Assembly (NCBI GenBank): GCA_012719355.1
Contig: JAAYAM010000091.1
Location: forward strand, 1-47,145
Reading direction: 5' to 3'
DNA: 47,145 bases
Origin: Acidobacteriota bacterium
Lineage (GTDB): Bacteria > Acidobacteriota > UBA6911
Both the position numbers and the translations under genes were made by a program. The notes below the pieces were generated by a model that worked only from the letters and a program-made list of their open reading frames with translations, did not search any database and had not been told where the DNA came from. Positions 35,135-43,627 of this stretch are shown here, piece after piece. Every line of letters starts with the position of its first letter. Position 1 is the stretch's first letter.

Positions 35135-36547
35135 CTATGCCTCAGCGATTTCCTCGTCGGGCGCGTCCATACCCATGCGCCTCAGTTTTTCGACGAAAGT
35201 CGTTCTCTTCAGGTGCAGGAGTGATGCCGCCCGCTTCTTGTTTCCTCGCGCGATCTGAAGACTCTGGAGGATGAGTTTCCTTTCCAGTTCCGAGATCATG
35301 GTGTTGAAATGGATGCCGTCATCCGGGATTTCGATCGTATCGAATTTTTCCGGCTTCGAAGGCCGCCGCGAGACCACCGGAAAATCTTCCAGATCCAACA
35401 GGTCGCGGTCTCCGGATAATGCAACCGCCATTTCCACCGAATTCTCGAGCTGCCGGACATTGCCGGGCCATTCATATCCCATCAAAGCCCTGATCGCATC
35501 GTGCGATACTCTCTTGAGCCGCAGCTGTTGTTCCGCGCAGTACTTCTCTATGAAATGACCAACCAGCTGCGGAATGTCATCTCGACGCTGCCGCAGCGGC
35601 GGGACGCTGATCGGGATCACGTTAAGCCGATAGTACAGATCGCCGCGGAAATCCCCCTTTTCCACCTGCTCCAGCAGGTTCCCGTTTGTCGCCGCGACAA
35701 TCCGGACATCCACCTTGATTGTCGTCGCGCTGCCGACGCGCTGGAACTCTCGTTCCTGGAGGACCCGTAGCAGTTTCACCTGCAGATCCATAGGCATGTT
35801 GGAGACCTCATCAAGGAAAAGAGTCCCATGATTTGCCTGTTCAAATCTGCCGATCCTGTGCTGATGCGCATTCGTAAATGCGCCTTTGACGTGGCCGAAG
35901 AGCTCGTCTTCAAGAAGATTCGACGGGATCGCACCGCAGTTTACAGAAACCAGCGGCTGATCCTTGCGCGGGCCGCTGTAGTGAATGGCCTTCGCAATGA
36001 GCTCCTTCCCGGTGCCCGTCTCGCCTTCGATCAGCACCGTGCTGGTTTTCTGCGCCACCACCCGGATCAGGCGGTAGATGTTTTGCATGGCAGCACTGCT
36101 GCCGATGATGTTTGCGAAGCTGTACTTCTCCTGGAGTTCTCCCCGGAGCATCCGGTTCTCTGACTTCAGCTGATGTTCCTCCAGACCTTTCTCCACCCGC
36201 ATCACCAGTTCCGCGAGCTGAAACGGTTTCGGCAGATAATCGTATGCACCCTTGCGAATCGCCTCCACCGCCGACTGGATATTGCCGAACCCGGTCATCA
36301 GAATGACGATCGTTTCAGGAAAGAGCGCCAATGCCTCCTCCAGAATCACTTCGCCCGTAAGTCCCGGCAATCGCAAATCCGTAATAATGACGTTGTACGG
36401 GTACTGTCTGATCATCGCGACAGCTGTTTTTCCGTCCCCGGCTTCTTCCACTTCGTAGCCGGCACCTTCGAGCGCCGTACGGACTACTTCGCGCATGTAA
36501 TCCTCGTCATCTACAACAAGGATCTTGACATCCTTTTTGCGTTCCAT
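35135..36547 (-). CDS. NtrC-family sigma-54-dependent response regulator with GAFTNA loop
   Basis: A 470-residue regulator: receiver (1-125, phospho-Asp57 in IITDLRLPGLTG), AAA+ domain (about 145-385; Walker A GETGTGKE 175-182; Walker B GTLFLDEV) and a Fis-type helix-turn-helix at the C-terminus (GNKKRAASLLHLKRTTFVEKLRRMG). The sigma-54-contact loop, GAFTGA in most members, is GAFTNA (222-227), with Asn226 for Gly. Changes at this Gly affect sigma-54 remodelling in studied proteins, so function could differ. It has its own sigma-70 promoter and no kinase gene next to it on the same strand. It lies divergent from the FleS-like kinase. The target genes are unknown. Confidence 0.93.
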   Translation of the reverse strand: MERKKDVKILVVDDEDYMREVVRTALEGAGYEVEEAGDGKTAVAMIRQYPYNVIITDLRLPGLTGEVILEEALALFPETIVILMTGFGNIQSAVEAIRKGAYDYLPKPFQLAELVMRVEKGLEEHQLKSENRMLRGELQEKYSFANIIGSSAAMQNIYRLIRVVAQKTSTVLIEGETGTGKELIAKAIHYSGPRKDQPLVSVNCGAIPSNLLEDELFGHVKGAFTNAHQHRIGRFEQANHGTLFLDEVSNMPMDLQVKLLRVLQEREFQRVGSATTIKVDVRIVAATNGNLLEQVEKGDFRGDLYYRLNVIPISVPPLRQRRDDIPQLVGHFIEKYCAEQQLRLKRVSHDAIRALMGYEWPGNVRQLENSVEMAVALSGDRDLLDLEDFPVVSRRPSKPEKFDTIEIPDDGIHFNTMISELERKLILQSLQIARGNKKRAASLLHLKRTTFVEKLRRMGMDAPDEEIAEA

Positions 36548-36615
36548 ATTCCTCTCGAATAGGAAATACCAAATTATTATCAGTCTTCACGAAATACCGC
36601 GAGCAAAGGTTATTT

Positions 36616-36644
36616 GTATAACTCACATTATTCACATTTGTCAA
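36616..36644 (-). promoter_or_regulatory. Sigma-70 promoter for the GAFTNA regulator
   Basis: On the minus strand a perfect -35 TTGACA (36639-36644) is followed after 17 bp by TTATAC (36616-36621); TATACA at 18 bp is an alternative -10. It lies about 70 bp before the ATG at 36547. Confidence 0.65.
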
Positions 36645-36698
36645 CAAATCCGTGATGACGGTTACAGAATAGGATTTTGGCGGCACGTCATCCGGGCC

Positions 36699-36720
36699 GA
36701 TTCGATGGGGATTCGATGGG
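36699..36720. repeat. Tandem 11-bp direct repeat
   Basis: GATTCGATGGG occurs twice with no gap (36699-36709, 36710-36720), about 160 bp upstream of the sigma-54 promoter. Such a spacing fits an activator-binding enhancer, but no binding protein is known to me for it. Confidence 0.5.
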
Positions 36721-36737
36721 TGTCCATAAGATGGAGA

Positions 36738-36777
36738 GCTGTCAAAGAGACCATGGGGTTGCTGTCAAGAATTTGAC
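36738..36777. promoter_or_regulatory. Candidate enhancer (UAS) with GCTGTCAA repeats and a dyad
   Basis: GCTGTCAA occurs at 36738-36745 and 36761-36768, 23 bp apart. The second copy forms the dyad GTCAA-GAAT-TTGAC (36764-36777). It lies about 100-140 bp before the -24/-12 promoter, the usual place for NtrC-type activator sites. The match is by position and symmetry only. Confidence 0.35.
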
Positions 36778-36877
36778 TTCCGGGATGACGCGGGTCAGCC
36801 GACACAAGCCATGTCCTGCGGCCTTATCTGTAGAGAAATGAATAAGATATCGGAAATATCGTTTGAGACTGGTTCAC

Positions 36878-36894
36878 TTGGCATGCGGATTGCC
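36878..36894 (+). promoter_or_regulatory. Sigma-54 promoter for the fleS-fleR-like pair
   Basis: TTGGCATGCGGATTGCC has GG (36880-36881) and GC (36892-36893) separated by exactly 10 bp, the invariant part of the -24/-12 element, in good flanking context (TTGGCA, TTGC). It lies 55 bp before the kinase start. Confidence 0.8.
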
Positions 36895-36948
36895 TGATCA
36901 GGTCGGCGGCCGTGCGGTGCGGCAGGTCATATTAAGGAGCGTTTCATC

Positions 36949-38154
36949 TTGGCGGCAGAACTGGAGAACAGGCAATCGGGCGACACAGCACTGCTGATGC
37001 AGGCGTTCGAGGTTTTCACCCACGCCTCGAATTCACTCGAATCTGCATTCAGTCAGCTGCAAAGTCAGGTACGTACTTTGACAGAAGAGCTCGAGGCGAA
37101 GAATCTCGAGCTTGAAAAGAGTCTGCGTGAAAAGCAGGAAGCGCAGGATTATCTGAGAAAGATCCTCGAGCGCCTTCCTTGCGGAGTGATCGTTTTCGAT
37201 CAGAATGGCGGCATCACCCTCTGCAACCCGATGGCCTCGGACGTCCTGGGCGCGCATACAGCCGGCTCTCTCCTGCCGGAAACACGCGGTTTTTTCGCCG
37301 CTTCAGCATCTGCCGATCTTACTGGAAAGGAAATAGAAAGTGAGTTTTCACTCAATGGCAGAAACCGGGTCCTTGCAACTTCCGGGACTTCTCTGAGCAA
37401 CGAAGAAGGTGAAGCGACAGGTACGCTGCACATAATACGCGATGTGACCGAGATGAAGGCACTCCAGGAGCGCAATAAGCGGGTCGAGCGGCTTTCCGCG
37501 ATGGGGGAGATGGCAGTCGAGCTTGCCCACGAAATCAGAAATCCACTGGGCAGCATAGAACTTTTCGCTTCGCTTCTGGTAAAGGAGCTTTCCGGCGATT
37601 CCAGACGCTGGGCCGAAAACATCAGGATCGGAACGCGCTCGCTGAATACAATCGTTTCGAACATGCTCCAGTTTGCCAACCCTGTTCAGGCAGAGCTTTC
37701 GAAGGTGAATCTGCACGACGTGATTGGCGAAATCGCAAAGTTCACCGAGCCGATCATGTCCCAGCGCCAGGTCGGTCTCGAGACCTGCCTGACCGCCCGT
37801 CATCCCGTCATTTCCGGCGATCACGAACTGCTGAAACAGATGATGCTCAATCTCGTCTTCAACGCCATGAAGGCGATGCCGTCGCGTGGATCACTGATTA
37901 TCAGGACCCGCGATATCGGGACGAAGCTGGAACTCGAAATCCAGGATACCGGAATCGGGATACCGGCCGAATACCTTGACCGCATCTTCGACCCGTTTTT
38001 CACCACGAACAGGAATGGAACCGGTCTCGGACTCTCCGTCGTCCACCAGATTGTTGAGAAGCACTCGGGCACGATCCGGGTGACAAGTGAGATGAACCGC
38101 GGCACGTGTTTTGTGATCACCTTCGGTCGCGAACCGCAAGAGGGTATTTTATGA
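36949..38154 (+). CDS. Soluble PAS sensor histidine kinase (FleS/FlgS-like)
   Basis: A 401-residue cytoplasmic kinase. It has a coiled coil (about 30-72), a PAS domain (about 73-170, LPCGVIVFDQNGGITLCNPMA), a HisKA dimer with the phospho-His194 in AVELAHEIRNPLGSIELFASLL, and an ATPase domain with LNLVFNAMKAMP, DTGIGIP and GTGLGLSVVHQIVEKH. There is no membrane segment, as in FleS of Pseudomonas and FlgS of epsilonproteobacteria. It starts with TTG; AAGGAG lies 9 nt upstream. The stop overlaps the regulator's start (ATGA), so they are a cognate pair. It sits just before the flagellar operon and has a sigma-54 promoter. The flagellar role is inferred from place. Confidence 0.9.
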   Translation: MAAELENRQSGDTALLMQAFEVFTHASNSLESAFSQLQSQVRTLTEELEAKNLELEKSLREKQEAQDYLRKILERLPCGVIVFDQNGGITLCNPMASDVLGAHTAGSLLPETRGFFAASASADLTGKEIESEFSLNGRNRVLATSGTSLSNEEGEATGTLHIIRDVTEMKALQERNKRVERLSAMGEMAVELAHEIRNPLGSIELFASLLVKELSGDSRRWAENIRIGTRSLNTIVSNMLQFANPVQAELSKVNLHDVIGEIAKFTEPIMSQRQVGLETCLTARHPVISGDHELLKQMMLNLVFNAMKAMPSRGSLIIRTRDIGTKLELEIQDTGIGIPAEYLDRIFDPFFTTNRNGTGLGLSVVHQIVEKHSGTIRVTSEMNRGTCFVITFGREPQEGIL

Positions 38155-39506
38155 AAGACGAAGTTCTGGTTGTTGATGACGAACCGCAAATGCTCATCGC
38201 GGTACAGGAAACCCTGCGCCGCAGCGGCTACAGTGTCACGACGGCCGGAAGCGGCGTCGAGGCGCTCAACTTGCTTAAGCAGGAGTACTTTCATCTGGTC
38301 ATCACGGATATGCGTATGCCTGAGGTGAGCGGCCTCGAACTGCTTCACAAAGTGAAACAGCTCGCTCCCCGAACACCCGTCGTGCTTCTGACCGCCTACG
38401 GCACGGTTCAGAACGCAGTCGAGGCCATGCGCGACGGCGCCTACGATTTCCTGCTGAAACCCTTCTCTTCCGAGTCTCTGGAATCGGTGGTGCGCCGTGC
38501 ACTCGATTCCGTGAGGCCGAAGCCGGAGAAGAGTTCTCATACGATCGTTACCCAGGATCCTCAGCTTGCCCGAACCATTGATCTGGCCTGTCAGGCGGCC
38601 CAGAGTTCCGCTACCGTCATGATAGAAGCGGAAAGCGGGACAGGAAAGGAACTGCTTGCCAGGATGATCCATTCTAACAGCCCCCGGAGTTCAAAACCGT
38701 TTGTCGCCGTAAACTGCGCAGCACTTCCCGAGAGTCTGCTCGAGAGCGAACTTTTCGGGTTCGAGAAGGGATCATTCACCGGGGCGGGCGTTGCGAAGCC
38801 GGGAAAATTCGAGCTGGCGGATCATGGAACTCTCCTGCTGGACGAGATCGGCGAAATGGCGCCTATTCTGCAGGCCAAGCTGCTGCGCGTATTGCAGGAA
38901 AAGGAAGTAGATCGCATCGGCGGTCAGGCTCCGGTCGAAATCGATGTCAGGGTGATCGCCACCACAAACCGAAATCTGCAGTCGCTGGTGCGCGATGGAT
39001 CCTTTCGCGAAGACCTCTACTATCGCCTCAATGTTGTCAAACTCACGATCCCGCCTCTGCGGGAGAGGCGCGGCGACATACCTTTGCTTGTGGACTTCTT
39101 CTGCAAGCGCTACGGGAGGGGGCGTGACGGTATCAGGATTCATCCCGAGGCCATGGAAGTCCTGCAACTCCATGACTGGCCAGGTAACGTGCGGGAACTG
39201 GAAAACACCATTCAGCGGGCAGTCGCCCTTTCGGCAGGATCGCAGATAGAGCCGGGAGATCTCGGTTTGGGTGAAGTGCAGCCGAGCCATCCGTCGTTCA
39301 AGCATGCTGATCTCGGACTGTCAGGCGGTATCACGATGCGCGAAATGGAAAGGCAGCTGATTCGCAGAACACTGCAAGACACGGGAGGAAACCGCACCCG
39401 GGCGGCCAAGTCGCTTGGAATCAGCCTGCGGACCCTCAGAAACAAGCTGAACGAATTTGGACTTCAGGACAGGGCGGCAAAATCTGCCCACTCTCAGGCA
39501 GTTTGA
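38151..39506 (+). CDS. Sigma-54-dependent flagellar response regulator (FleR/FlgR-like)
   Basis: A 451-residue NtrC-type activator: receiver (1-120, phospho-Asp53 in VITDMRMPEVSG), AAA+ domain with EAESGTGKE (Walker A), the sigma-54 loop GSFTGA (a common variant of GAFTGA), GTLLLDEIGEM (Walker B) and a C-terminal Fis-type helix-turn-helix (GNRTRAAKSLGISLRTLRNKLNEFGL). I chose the ATG at 38151 with GAGGG before it; an in-frame upstream start would lie inside the kinase gene. A sigma-54 promoter at 39574 before flgB is its likely first target. Paired with the kinase by overlap. Confidence 0.93.
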   Translation: MKDEVLVVDDEPQMLIAVQETLRRSGYSVTTAGSGVEALNLLKQEYFHLVITDMRMPEVSGLELLHKVKQLAPRTPVVLLTAYGTVQNAVEAMRDGAYDFLLKPFSSESLESVVRRALDSVRPKPEKSSHTIVTQDPQLARTIDLACQAAQSSATVMIEAESGTGKELLARMIHSNSPRSSKPFVAVNCAALPESLLESELFGFEKGSFTGAGVAKPGKFELADHGTLLLDEIGEMAPILQAKLLRVLQEKEVDRIGGQAPVEIDVRVIATTNRNLQSLVRDGSFREDLYYRLNVVKLTIPPLRERRGDIPLLVDFFCKRYGRGRDGIRIHPEAMEVLQLHDWPGNVRELENTIQRAVALSAGSQIEPGDLGLGEVQPSHPSFKHADLGLSGGITMREMERQLIRRTLQDTGGNRTRAAKSLGISLRTLRNKLNEFGLQDRAAKSAHSQAV

Positions 39507-39573
39507 TCCACTGTCCGGGTGCGAAGGCGGCCGTCATGAACCAATATCCTACGACGCATAGGAACTGTCGGGT

Positions 39574-39591
39574 TTGGCATCTCATTTGCTT
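39574..39591 (+). promoter_or_regulatory. Sigma-54 promoter for the flgB operon
   Basis: TTTGGCATCTCATTTGCT has GG (39576-39577) and GC (39588-39589) separated by exactly 10 bp, matching the -24/-12 consensus. It lies 33 bp before the flgB ATG and just behind the flagellar regulator gene. Confidence 0.85.
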
Positions 39592-39623
39592 ATTGCAGCT
39601 GAGATGATCTTGGAGGAGATCGA

Positions 39624-40031
39624 ATGACAATGGACCTGTTTTCGAGTGAAACGCTGATTGCAGCCGAAGCCTACCTGGGCCGTCTTTCACGGCGGCAGCA
39701 GGTGATCGCCTCGAACCTCGCGAATATCGACACCCCGGGGTACAGGACCAAAGACATTTCGTTCCACGCTACGCTGCAGGAGCTTTTGGCGGAAGACAAG
39801 GCATCCCTCCGGCGGTCGGGTCCCGGGCACTTTACAACCGGAGCACCGATGTCACTCGTTCAGCCGTTTGAGGTTGAAGGGTTGCCTGCGCGGGCCGACA
39901 ACAACAATGTCGATGTCGACCGGGAAATGCTGAAACTGAGCGAGACCTCGTTCGGCTATACCCTGATGACGCAGATCATACGCGGAAAATTCCATACCAT
40001 TGCCAGCAGCATCAACGAAGGGAGAGTCTGA
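39624..40031 (+). CDS. flgB: Flagellar proximal rod protein FlgB
   Basis: A 135-residue rod protein of the flagellar axial family. The conserved N-terminal stretch RRQQVIASNLANIDTPGYRTKDISFHATLQELL and the C-terminal helix (NVDVDREMLKLSETSFGYTLMTQIIRGKFHTIASSI) are typical. GGAGGAG precedes the ATG. It is the first gene of the flgB-flgC-fliE-... operon. Its stop overlaps flgC by one base (TGATG). Confidence 0.95.
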   Translation: MTMDLFSSETLIAAEAYLGRLSRRQQVIASNLANIDTPGYRTKDISFHATLQELLAEDKASLRRSGPGHFTTGAPMSLVQPFEVEGLPARADNNNVDVDREMLKLSETSFGYTLMTQIIRGKFHTIASSINEGRV

Positions 40032-40456
40032 TGAGTCTGATGACTGCAATTGAAGTCGCCGGATCGGGGCTTACCGCTCAGCGCAGGAGGCTGGAGGTGC
40101 TGGTGAGCAATCTCGTGAATGCGAATACAACGCAGCCTCCCGGGACGGAACCGTACCGGAGGAAAGACGTGCTGTTCAACTCCGTTGAACCGGCGAGATC
40201 ATTTGGATCGCTCCTGGAAGAGGCGTCGAAAGGAGTTGAGATCGCGGCCGTGGTCACCGATCAGAGCGAGCCGGTTAAGAGGTACGAGCCCGGCCATCCC
40301 CATGCCGATCAGGACGGCTACGTCCTGTATCCGAACATCAACGCCATGGAGGAGATGGTGAACGTGCTCTCGGCCACCCGTTCCTACGAAGCCAATCTTC
40401 AGGCGGTGAATACGGCGAAAGAGATGCAGGAGAAAACCCTTGAGATACTCCGGTAG
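40031..40456 (+). CDS. flgC: Flagellar proximal rod protein FlgC
   Basis: A 141-residue rod protein. MTAIEVAGSGLTAQRRRLEVLVSNLVNANTT and the C-terminal NINAMEEMVNVLSATRSYEANLQAVNTAKEMQEKTLEIL are family marks. It is translationally coupled to flgB by a one-base overlap and followed at 12 bp by fliE. Confidence 0.96.
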   Translation: MSLMTAIEVAGSGLTAQRRRLEVLVSNLVNANTTQPPGTEPYRRKDVLFNSVEPARSFGSLLEEASKGVEIAAVVTDQSEPVKRYEPGHPHADQDGYVLYPNINAMEEMVNVLSATRSYEANLQAVNTAKEMQEKTLEILR

Positions 40457-40468
40457 AGGAAACGAAAA

Positions 40469-40777
40469 ATGGACCAGGTCATAATTGCTCCACTTAAACC
40501 CAATATGCAGGTGCCGGAAATCCGGGCACCGCGTATCCAGGAAGACCAAAAGGGAGGAACTGCCTTCGGAGAAATCCTGAAGGATGCGATTTCGACGGTA
40601 GACCAGCTTCAGAAGGACTCGGATCAGGAGATACAGAAGTTGATGTCCGGAGAGTCACGCGACCTGCATACCACTGTGATCGCGATGCAGAAAGCCGATC
40701 TTTCCTTTCAGATGATGATGCAGGTCCGGAACAAGATCGTACAGGCTTACCAGGAAATCATACGGATGCCTGTCTGA
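40469..40777 (+). CDS. fliE: Flagellar hook-basal body protein FliE
   Basis: A 102-residue protein that joins the MS ring to the rod. The C-terminal part SGESRDLHTTVIAMQKADLSFQMMMQVRNKIVQAYQEIIRMPV is typical. GAGGAAACG precedes the ATG. It lies between flgC and fliF in the usual order. Confidence 0.95.
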   Translation: MDQVIIAPLKPNMQVPEIRAPRIQEDQKGGTAFGEILKDAISTVDQLQKDSDQEIQKLMSGESRDLHTTVIAMQKADLSFQMMMQVRNKIVQAYQEIIRMPV

Positions 40778-40822
40778 TGATAATCGTGCGATGTGAGCCC
40801 TTTTCCATCTGGAGATCACCCC

Positions 40823-42592
40823 ATGCCCGGTAATCGGACCGGTTTTGTAAAACAACTCGTCGAAATCTGGAATCGTCTGACGCGGCCGCAGCGACTTTCA
40901 ATCGTCGTTATCACGGTGCTGGGTCTTGCTCTGACCGGTTCGATCGTTTATTTCATGAACCGGGTCGAGTACGAAACCCTCTACCGCGATCTGAATGTCG
41001 AAGATGCTCAGGCGATTGCCGCAAGACTCAAGGAACAGAAGAAAGACTTCATCGTTTCAGGCAATTCGATCCTGGTCGCCGCTCCCAAAACCGAGATCGA
41101 CAAGCTGCGGCTGGAAATCTCTGGCTCCGGGCTGGGCCGCAGCGGAAGAGTGGGATATGAGATCTTCGACAAGAGCCAGTTCGGCATGACCGATTTCACC
41201 GAACAGATCAATCTGCAGCGTGCACTCGAGGGAGAACTGGCGCGCACGATTTCAAATCTGTCCGAGATATCGCAGGCACGCGTTCACATCGTTCTGCCAA
41301 AAGATTCGATCTATCAGGACAAGGAGGAAGAAGCCAAAGCAAGTGTCGTCTTGACTCTCAAGCCGGGAACAGAGCTGTCGAAATCCAGCATCGCGGGAAT
41401 CAAGGGAGTGGTAGCCGGAGCCGTGCGCGGGCTGCACACGCACAATGTATCCATCGTTGATGACGAAGGGCGGCTGCTGTCGCAGTCGGTAGTGTCGGGA
41501 GACGCGGCACGCACCGAACTGGAGTCGGGGATCAGAGAACAGCTTGAACGGGAAATGGCTGGCAAAGTCATCTCGATTCTCGAACCCCTGGTCGGTAGAG
41601 GGAAGGTCCATGCCAACGCTTCCATAGAGCTGGATTTCAACACGACAGAGCAGACGGAGGAGACGTTCAACCCGAACCCTCCTGCAATACTCAGCCAGCA
41701 GCGAATGGAAGAACGCGCCGGAGGAGCGGGCGCGGCAGGAATACCTGGGACCAGGTCCAATGTCGGTGAGACTGTAACCCAGATCGTATCCGTGCCGGAG
41801 CGCATCCGGCAGAGCGAAACTACCAATTATGAGGTGAACAGGCTCGTACGCCATACATTCCAGCCCAAGGGGACGGTGCGTCGGCTTTCGGTCGCCGTCA
41901 TTCTCGATCATCAGACGGTCTATGCTACCGGCAATGACGGGAGAAGCGTGTCTCGTTCTGAGCCTCGCTCGCAGAAGGACCTCAACGCCTACCGTGAACT
42001 GGTGCTTGCCGCTGTCGGGTACAATCCTGACAGAGGAGACGTGGTGACGATAGAGAACGTCCCCTTCTTCTCGGAATCGAAACCGGAAGAACCGACTCCA
42101 GTCGCTCCGTGGTATCTGAAATGGCAATCGCATCCATATCTGCAACCGTACATCATGCCTGCAATCAAATACGGCGCCTTCATCATTCTTTTCCTCCTCG
42201 TTTACTTCGTACTCTTCCGTCCCATACGAAAACGGGTGTTTCAGGCGCTGGCTCCGGCACTCCCGGCAAGCCAGGAGGAAGATGCTCAACTGACATCTGA
42301 AACCGATCCCAAGGCGCTTCCCGGCACGAGGCAGGAACAGCTTGGCGCAGGTGAAGAGCCGTCGGCAGCAAGCCTTCCGGCCGCCGATTCCCTTGATTCA
42401 CAGCAGGGAATTATGTCACTGGAGGCTGCAAGTGATGAGCAGATCGAACGCGAACTGATACTAGAAGCGAACAATGTCGAAATGGGAGGCCGCAAGCATG
42501 CGGCCATGAAGAAAAAGCTGATAGACAAAGCGAAGAGAGATCCGGAAATGATGTCGCAGCTGATCAGGACGCTGCTTCGGGAGAAAGCATAA
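40823..42592 (+). CDS. fliF: Flagellar MS-ring protein FliF
   Basis: A 589-residue membrane protein that forms the MS ring. Membrane helices lie near the N-terminus (IVVITVLGLALTGSIVYFM) and near the C-terminus (YGAFIILFLLVYFVLF). Between are the ring-building motifs (YETLYRDLNVEDAQAIAARL, GYEIFDKSQFGMTDFTEQINLQRALEGELARTI). The C-terminal tail (ends MMSQLIRTLLREKA) binds FliG. I chose ATG 40823 with GGAG before it over a GTG at 40793. fliG follows after 4 bp. Confidence 0.97.
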   Translation: MPGNRTGFVKQLVEIWNRLTRPQRLSIVVITVLGLALTGSIVYFMNRVEYETLYRDLNVEDAQAIAARLKEQKKDFIVSGNSILVAAPKTEIDKLRLEISGSGLGRSGRVGYEIFDKSQFGMTDFTEQINLQRALEGELARTISNLSEISQARVHIVLPKDSIYQDKEEEAKASVVLTLKPGTELSKSSIAGIKGVVAGAVRGLHTHNVSIVDDEGRLLSQSVVSGDAARTELESGIREQLEREMAGKVISILEPLVGRGKVHANASIELDFNTTEQTEETFNPNPPAILSQQRMEERAGGAGAAGIPGTRSNVGETVTQIVSVPERIRQSETTNYEVNRLVRHTFQPKGTVRRLSVAVILDHQTVYATGNDGRSVSRSEPRSQKDLNAYRELVLAAVGYNPDRGDVVTIENVPFFSESKPEEPTPVAPWYLKWQSHPYLQPYIMPAIKYGAFIILFLLVYFVLFRPIRKRVFQALAPALPASQEEDAQLTSETDPKALPGTRQEQLGAGEEPSAASLPAADSLDSQQGIMSLEAASDEQIERELILEANNVEMGGRKHAAMKKKLIDKAKRDPEMMSQLIRTLLREKA

Positions 42593-42596
42593 CGGC

Positions 42597-43610
42597 ATGG
42601 TTCAAGGGCATATGGTAGGGGCAAGAAAGGCAGCGATTCTCATGGTCCTTCTGGGGGATGAGGCAAGCGCCGGTATCTTCCGCTTCCTGCAGGAAGATGA
42701 AGTGCAGGAAATCAGCAAAGAGATATCCCGGCTGGGAGAAATCAACCTACAGGTTGCCGACGGCGTTCTCGAAGACTTCTACCGGCTCAGTGTCGCGCAG
42801 AACTTCCTGGCCCGCGGTGGCCCTGAGTTCGCAAAGAAGCTACTGGTCAAGGCCTTCGGTACCGAATCATCCAAGAAGCTCCTGGATTACCTGAATATCT
42901 CGATGCAAAGCACACTGGTGGGATTCGACAATCTGCAGAAGGCAGACCCGGTGCAGCTGTCGAAGTTCATCCAGTCCGAGCAACCCCAGACGATTGCACT
43001 GGTGCTCGCACACCTGAACTCATCCCAGGCGGCGGCACTGCTCAGTTCACTTCCCGCCGGATTGCGGGCCGATGTTGTCATGCGCATGGCAAACCTGGAG
43101 CAGATCTCTCCCGATGTCATCAGCAAGATCACATCGATTCTGGAACAGAAGCTGCGGTCACTCGGTGACTTCAGCCGTGAGTCTTACGGCGGAATTCGAG
43201 CGGTTGCCGAACTGATCAACCGGATGGAGACTAAGTCTGCCGCCGCGATTCTCGAGAAGATCGAGACAGAGAATCCCGCCCTGGCACTCAGCATCCGCAA
43301 CCTGATGTTTGTGTTCGATGATGTCTTGCTTATCGACGATCAGGGAATGCGCGAAATCCTGCAGCGAGTCGACAAGAAAGCCCTCACGGTCGCTTTGAAA
43401 GGGACGAGCGAGGATTTGAGAAACCAGTTCTTCCGCAACATGTCCAGCCGCGCCGTTGAGATGATGAAGGAAGATATGGAAGTGCTGGGCCCTGTCAAGG
43501 TGAAGGACGTGGAAAATGCCCAGCAGCAGATCGTCAGCATAATCCGCAAACTGGATGAAAGCGGCGTCATCAGCCTCAAGGGCGGCGGCGGCGACGAATA
43601 CATTAACTAG
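42597..43610 (+). CDS. fliG: Flagellar motor switch protein FliG
   Basis: A 337-residue rotor protein that binds FliF and FliM and takes torque from MotA. Seen are ARKAAILMVLLGDEAS at the N-terminus, EQPQTIALVLAHL at 128-140 (EQPQ where EHPQ is usual) and the C-terminal torque domain (MFVFDDVLLIDDQGMREILQRVDKKALTVALKGTSEDLRNQFFRNMSSRA), which carries the charged residues contacting MotA. It lies between fliF and fliH. Confidence 0.97.
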   Translation: MVQGHMVGARKAAILMVLLGDEASAGIFRFLQEDEVQEISKEISRLGEINLQVADGVLEDFYRLSVAQNFLARGGPEFAKKLLVKAFGTESSKKLLDYLNISMQSTLVGFDNLQKADPVQLSKFIQSEQPQTIALVLAHLNSSQAAALLSSLPAGLRADVVMRMANLEQISPDVISKITSILEQKLRSLGDFSRESYGGIRAVAELINRMETKSAAAILEKIETENPALALSIRNLMFVFDDVLLIDDQGMREILQRVDKKALTVALKGTSEDLRNQFFRNMSSRAVEMMKEDMEVLGPVKVKDVENAQQQIVSIIRKLDESGVISLKGGGGDEYIN

Positions 43611-43627
43611 CGCGAAAGCGAATCCGG

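Larger units (their letters stand above)
36548..36948. other. Divergent regulatory region of the flagellar regulators
   Basis: This 401-bp gap holds no gene I can support. It carries a sigma-70 promoter for the minus-strand regulator (36616-36644), two adjacent 11-bp repeats GATTCGATGGG (36699-36720), two GCTGTCAA repeats 23 bp apart (36738, 36761), the second inside the dyad GTCAA-GAAT-TTGAC (36764-36777), and a sigma-54 promoter for the plus-strand kinase (36878-36894). Confidence 0.55.
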
